Assembly: GCA_030268105.1 (NCBI GenBank)
Contig: BSDZ01000011.1
Coordinates: 434,001-498,000 of the forward strand
Origin: Volvox africanus
Taxonomy: Eukaryota > Chlorophyta > Chlorophyceae > Chlamydomonadales > Volvocaceae
Length of the DNA stretch: 64,000 bases
Direction: 5' to 3'
In this document: positions 60,801-64,000 of the stretch, piece after piece
Layout of the letters: each line of letters opens with the position of its first letter
Position numbering within the stretch: position 1 is the stretch's first letter
Notes under the pieces: generated by a model
Told to the model about the DNA's origin: nothing
The model's database searches: none
The model's input: the letters and a program-made list of their open reading frames with translations, nothing else
Position numbers and translations under genes: made by a program

Positions 60801-63800
60801 CCTCTTGTCCCGTCCGCCACATTCTGTTCTCCCCAGCTGGTGGTGCGGCTGATGGGCTGTGTGACCAAGAACCTGGGACCCGCCCTCGAGGCCTACGGAA
60901 ACCGCCCCGCCAAGCCGCTGGAAGAGCTGTTCCTGGACTTCCTAGAGAGCAACAGCAAGCTGCTGGGGGCGGCGCTGGAGAACAAGGAGCCACTTAAAAA
61001 GTGCGTGTCACTTGCTGCTACTGCCTTTCTTCGTTAGCCAGTACCGTCCCATACGTGCGAAATCCAAACAGCGTTTCTGATTCTGTCAGCATCCGCCTTG
61101 CATCGCTTCCCACATATTGTTTTGCCGTTTATCATTCTTTCCTTGTCCTGTTTGCTGCATCGGGAGCGCCTTCTTGGACAGGGGTGTCGCCATCAGTGTT
61201 TTTCACGGCGACTTTCATCGGGAATATCATTTCCGGAGGAATCCGTTTTTTGTCGAGGATCCGCTGAACGACCTGGACAATACTGCACGGACGCTGAAGG
61301 TCTCGGTGAGACGCGGTGAACAAACGGAAGAAACTCCAACATGAGTTGCACAGATGGAACCAGGTTGTACACGGATCTAGCTAGGAAAGGGCATTCTGGT
61401 CGGCCGCACACTCGATGAAATACAGGTACATGCCATTCCGAATATGACACGATTTGATAAGACCCCCACGTGAGCTGGTTTTCCCTGTCTGTTTGGGGAT
61501 GCGGCGGGCAGTAGAGATGGGAATTGATTCTGCGCCCTGTCCTGCATTTCCGATGGGTGTGGGTGTGTGCACGTCGTTGTCGCTCACTATGCAGATGAAA
61601 GAAAACTTTAAGGATGTGTGAGTTGGATTGGGATGGTGGCGGTGCGTACATAGCTTGGTGTATGCAGGTTGAAGAAACGCCGAGAGCGGATAAGAAGGCG
61701 TATGAAAGCCATGAACGCAAAAGAGTGCAACGATACTGTTTCTCGAAGCGCATAAGCCTTGATGCATCGACGGCGGTCCATTGCGTTTTCCTTACACAAG
61801 GTTACTCCTAAGGTGAAATGTTAGACCGGTTATCTGGATCTGCAGCGTCCTGGCATGTCGTCCTTGCGGTGTCTCCTGTGCTGCCCGCTGCGTGCGGGTC
61901 TTTCTGAACTGTGTGTATTATCCGGAATGGCCCGTACCTGTATATGTTCGGCAGACCGATACTGGCTCAAAGGTGTTGTCAATACCATGTCAGGAGCATC
62001 CAACTTGGGATGCGCAAAACCACATGCCGCATGCATGGAGGGCGAGTCATGATCCACATAAACGACGCACCGACCATAAAGAAGTCGTCCTTCCCAGACC
62101 GGCATTATCTCACATAATCAAACCCTACTTTAAACCATAATCAAAACCAACCCTTTCTGGGTTGGTTTGGATCTATTTGGTTACTTATCATCGATCCTCC
62201 TCCCGTTTCTGTTGTTGGCTTTCATCGGTGTGATGTGGCGATGTGCTGCGCAGAAACGTGCCGGCAGTAGCACCCTAAAGTACCTGGCCACGAGCTTCTC
62301 CGAGAGCGCAAGACGTCTGCGGGGCCACCTGGAGGCGTCCCGGCCGCCCACGGCGACCCTGGCCCTCGCATCCCCAACACCTGGACATGGGGAAGCCGCA
62401 GAACCCACGGCAGTTAGCACGGATCCAAACATACACCCGTCTTCCTCCCTCTCCCCAGCTACCACTGATGCCAGGACAGAATCTGCTGCATCGTCTTACG
62501 GGACTGTTTCCGACAAAGACCTCGCTTTAAATGCTTCGGTGTCGCATCCGGGGCCTTCATCCTTCGAGGAGCTGATGCCATTGGGTACCGCAAGGACTAC
62601 TATGACAATAGCTGGCATAGATGCCGTGGCATCTGCTGAGCCCATAGTTACCATAGACGCTGGTGCAGGGGCAGATGCAGGGGCGGGTGCCGGTCGTCTG
62701 ACCACCGGCGTTGGCTCTAGCTCCGAATCCCTATCCCTAGCCGCCACGTCGCTGGCGGCTACGGCAACCTTCCTGTTCGGGACAGAGCTTATCAGCCGGC
62801 TGCCGGATTTGAGCGAGAAGCTGTTAGGCCGGGAGCTGAGCGACTGGGCCCGTGGAGAGCTAGCAGCGGGGCAACCGGCAGGTTGGGTGCATGCGGAACT
62901 GTTAGAGAAGCTGGGAGCCAACGGGTAAGTGAGCTGCCGGAGGGGAGGGTAACTTATCCCGTACCTATCGGGCGTGAGCCGTGAGGGGGGTGGAGGAGGT
63001 ATCTTATGGCACAGGACTGGGCGGGGCATCCTGGAGGAAACACCAGAGGTCAGGAAGTTAGAGCTCGGATCCTGAGAAGTCGTGGGATACATAGCACAGG
63101 CACAGGCGATGTACCCCTCGAGTACGGGCCCGTGTGATGTAGTCCCGTCTCTGGAGAGGGCAGCCACCGCACGGCAATGTCGCATGGCTGTGTTGACATG
63201 AAGCACCGTGCTCACCTCATCCTAACCGGCCTGTCCTAACAGGAAGAAAATACGAAAGGCAATATTGTATCCCACGTACGTACGCACAGGGGGTTTGAGC
63301 CGTTCGTGAGCTTTAAAAAGCGGTGTGGGATCAGGATGCTGGACGAGGAGGAGCACTGGACACTCGAGGTGGGAGCGATACTCTGCGTGTGTGTATGTGG
63401 GGGGCCGGGTGATGGGAAAGGGAGATGGAAATTCATCGTGATACTCACTGGCCTGGAAGCTTGTGGGATAATATAATCCTTCGGCCCTAACACGCAGGAG
63501 TTAGAGCTGCTGATAGGCCAACACGCTCGGAAGCAGGTGGTGCTGGGGAAGGAGGCGGGGGAGAAGCCCCGGAGGCGGGTCCAGGAGGATGCACGGCAAA
63601 AGCAACAGCCCAGGGACCAGCGGGAAGCGCGCCAGACACGAACGCAGGAGCAGCCTCGCGCAAAGGGTGCGGCGCCCAGCAACCGGGAAGACCCGCGGGC
63701 GAAAGAGGGGGACGTGCACGTTAAGGAAGCAACGGTGGAGACTTCAGCGCCAGAGACGACCACGGCCGCGTCCAGGCAGCCGCAGCCGCCGAAAGCCAGG

Positions 63801-63899
63801 CTGTCCAGGGCGGCCGCCAGCAGACGCACGCGGCCCGTCCACATTGACACAGCGACGGAGCAGCCAGTAGCGGCTGTCGCGAGGGGATTATGCGCGTGA
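57819..63899 (+). CDS. Non-canonical poly(A) polymerase / terminal nucleotidyltransferase
   Basis: Inferred exons: 57819-57959, 58028-58187, 58269-58351, 58712-58963, 59341-59418, 59794-59925, 60837-61000, 61182-61305, 62254-62924, 63290-63368 and 63498-63899. All introns are GT-AG and phases agree, giving 761 residues. ATG 57819 follows an in-frame TAA at 57804. Enzymes of this DNA polymerase beta-like family add A or U to RNA 3' ends. The nucleotidyltransferase core shows FGSFVNSLY (about 86-94), D99-L-D101 formed across an exon junction, and the third Asp D181 (ISVDVCVG). The helical region KVWAKAHGINDPKSF follows. The PAP-associated domain has VEDPLNDLDNTAR (about 361-373). Asp occupies the place of the His that favours UTP in yeast Cid1, so ATP use is more likely (inference). 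Residues 379-761 are an unusual Ala/Ser/Thr/Gly- then Arg/Gln-rich extension. The first exon and the exons after 62254 are the least certain; the latter could be a separate gene. Confidence 0.8.
58352..58711 (+). other. Intron 3 of the nucleotidyltransferase gene
   Basis: A 360-bp GT-AG intron, pyrimidine-rich toward its 3' end. It contains open frames that run into exon 4 in the wrong frame; none looks like a protein. Confidence 0.75.
58964..59340 (+). other. Intron 4 of the nucleotidyltransferase gene
   Basis: A 377-bp GT-AG intron ending in a clear pyrimidine tract (ctcccacag). Its last 80 bp are retained in the inverted copy, the rest is missing there. Confidence 0.75.
59419..59793 (+). 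other. Intron 5 of the nucleotidyltransferase gene
   Basis: A 375-bp intron. About 35 bp at its start and 165 bp at its end have counterparts in the inverted copy; the middle has been replaced there by unrelated sequence (57156-57288). Confidence 0.7.
59926..60836 (+). other. Long intron 6 of the nucleotidyltransferase gene
   Basis: A 911-bp stretch between exon 6 and exon 7 with a long C/T-rich 3' part (60590-60836). I see no credible extra exon, although one short exon cannot be ruled out because the protein family varies here. Confidence 0.6.
61420..61943. repeat. Imperfect inverted repeat within intron 8
   Basis: Bases 61420-61450 and 61913-61943 are reverse complements at 26 of 31 positions, with weaker similarity continuing outward (cggccgacc-type words). 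The 462 bases between have no transposase. This could be a decayed small non-autonomous element or a local inversion-duplication. Confidence 0.55.
62144..62168. repeat. Perfect hairpin, 10-bp stem and 5-base loop
   Basis: AAACCAACCC (62144-62153), loop TTTCT, GGGTTGGTTT (62159-62168). It sits 85 bp before the inferred acceptor of exon 9. If that region is the boundary between two genes, it could be an end-of-transcript structure. No T-run follows it. Confidence 0.85.
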
Positions 63900-64000
63900 T
63901 GGGTATGAATGATGCTCGGATGACGAGGGGCCAGCACAATTGCGGGCATTGGAAGCGTCAAAGGGGGTTTAGAGCAACAGACGGGAGAGTGAAGCCAATC
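63900..64000 (+). other. 3' flank of the nucleotidyltransferase gene
   Basis: The last 101 bases hold no coding sequence and no AATAAA or TGTAA polyadenylation word. The 3' untranslated region probably continues beyond the window. Confidence 0.5.

Larger units (their letters stand above)
61306..62253 (+). other. Long intron 8 of the nucleotidyltransferase gene
   Basis: A 948-bp stretch that separates the PAP-associated domain from the C-terminal extension. It holds a decayed inverted repeat (61420-61943) and a perfect hairpin (62144-62168). The last 87 bp are open in the same frame as exon 9 and hydrophobic when translated. They could be the start of an independent gene instead of intron. 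Confidence 0.5.

Noticed and set aside
62496..63961. Two minus-strand open frames of about 240 codons
   Set aside because: They are antisense to the Ala/Gly- and Arg-rich C-terminal exons; low-complexity GC-rich sequence opens several frames at once.

Overview
The window is eukaryotic nuclear DNA. Genes carry short GT-AG introns, spacers are long, and there are no operons or ribosome binding sites. Base composition is mildly GC-rich by eye and both gene models are intron-dense, which would suit a microalga or similar protist. I cannot name the species from this sequence.

Positions 1-56894 are a head-to-tail array of a 4,325-bp unit: 13 full copies and a 14th cut at unit position 753. The left window edge lies inside the array, so the true copy number is unknown. 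Copies are almost identical over their whole length. Every length difference I could find is explained by a handful of small indels, except in copy 8, which also has 77-bp and 7-bp deletions.

Each unit holds one gene that single-frame ORFs hide. Six exons joined across five 68-82 bp introns give one 431-residue protein (1942-3607 in copy 1). It has a signal peptide, five N-glycosylation sequons, two related modules of about 80 residues, a probable transmembrane segment with a cysteine cluster, and a short tail. The two modules share an intron at the same place and phase, and those two introns are themselves similar in sequence, so the protein grew by an internal genomic duplication. I do not recognise the family. 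Copy 8 is frameshifted. The other 2.66 kb of each unit is spacer with a (CA)n/(CG)n tract, a C-run, inverted repeats and a short direct repeat.

The array stops at 56894. After 29 unmatched bases comes a decayed, inverted, partial copy (56924-57760, minus strand) of the neighbouring gene. It faces the intact gene across a 51-bp AT-rich spacer bounded by perfect 17-bp arms. The intact gene (57819-63899, plus strand, 11 inferred exons, 761 residues) is a non-canonical poly(A) polymerase / terminal nucleotidyltransferase with the catalytic Asp triad and a PAP-associated domain, plus a long low-complexity, basic C-terminal extension.

Nothing shows that the array gene and the nucleotidyltransferase work together. 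The most notable points are the amplified, homogenised array of an unknown two-module surface-type protein and the fold-back copy of an RNA-tailing enzyme gene at the array edge, which could yield double-stranded RNA matching that enzyme.
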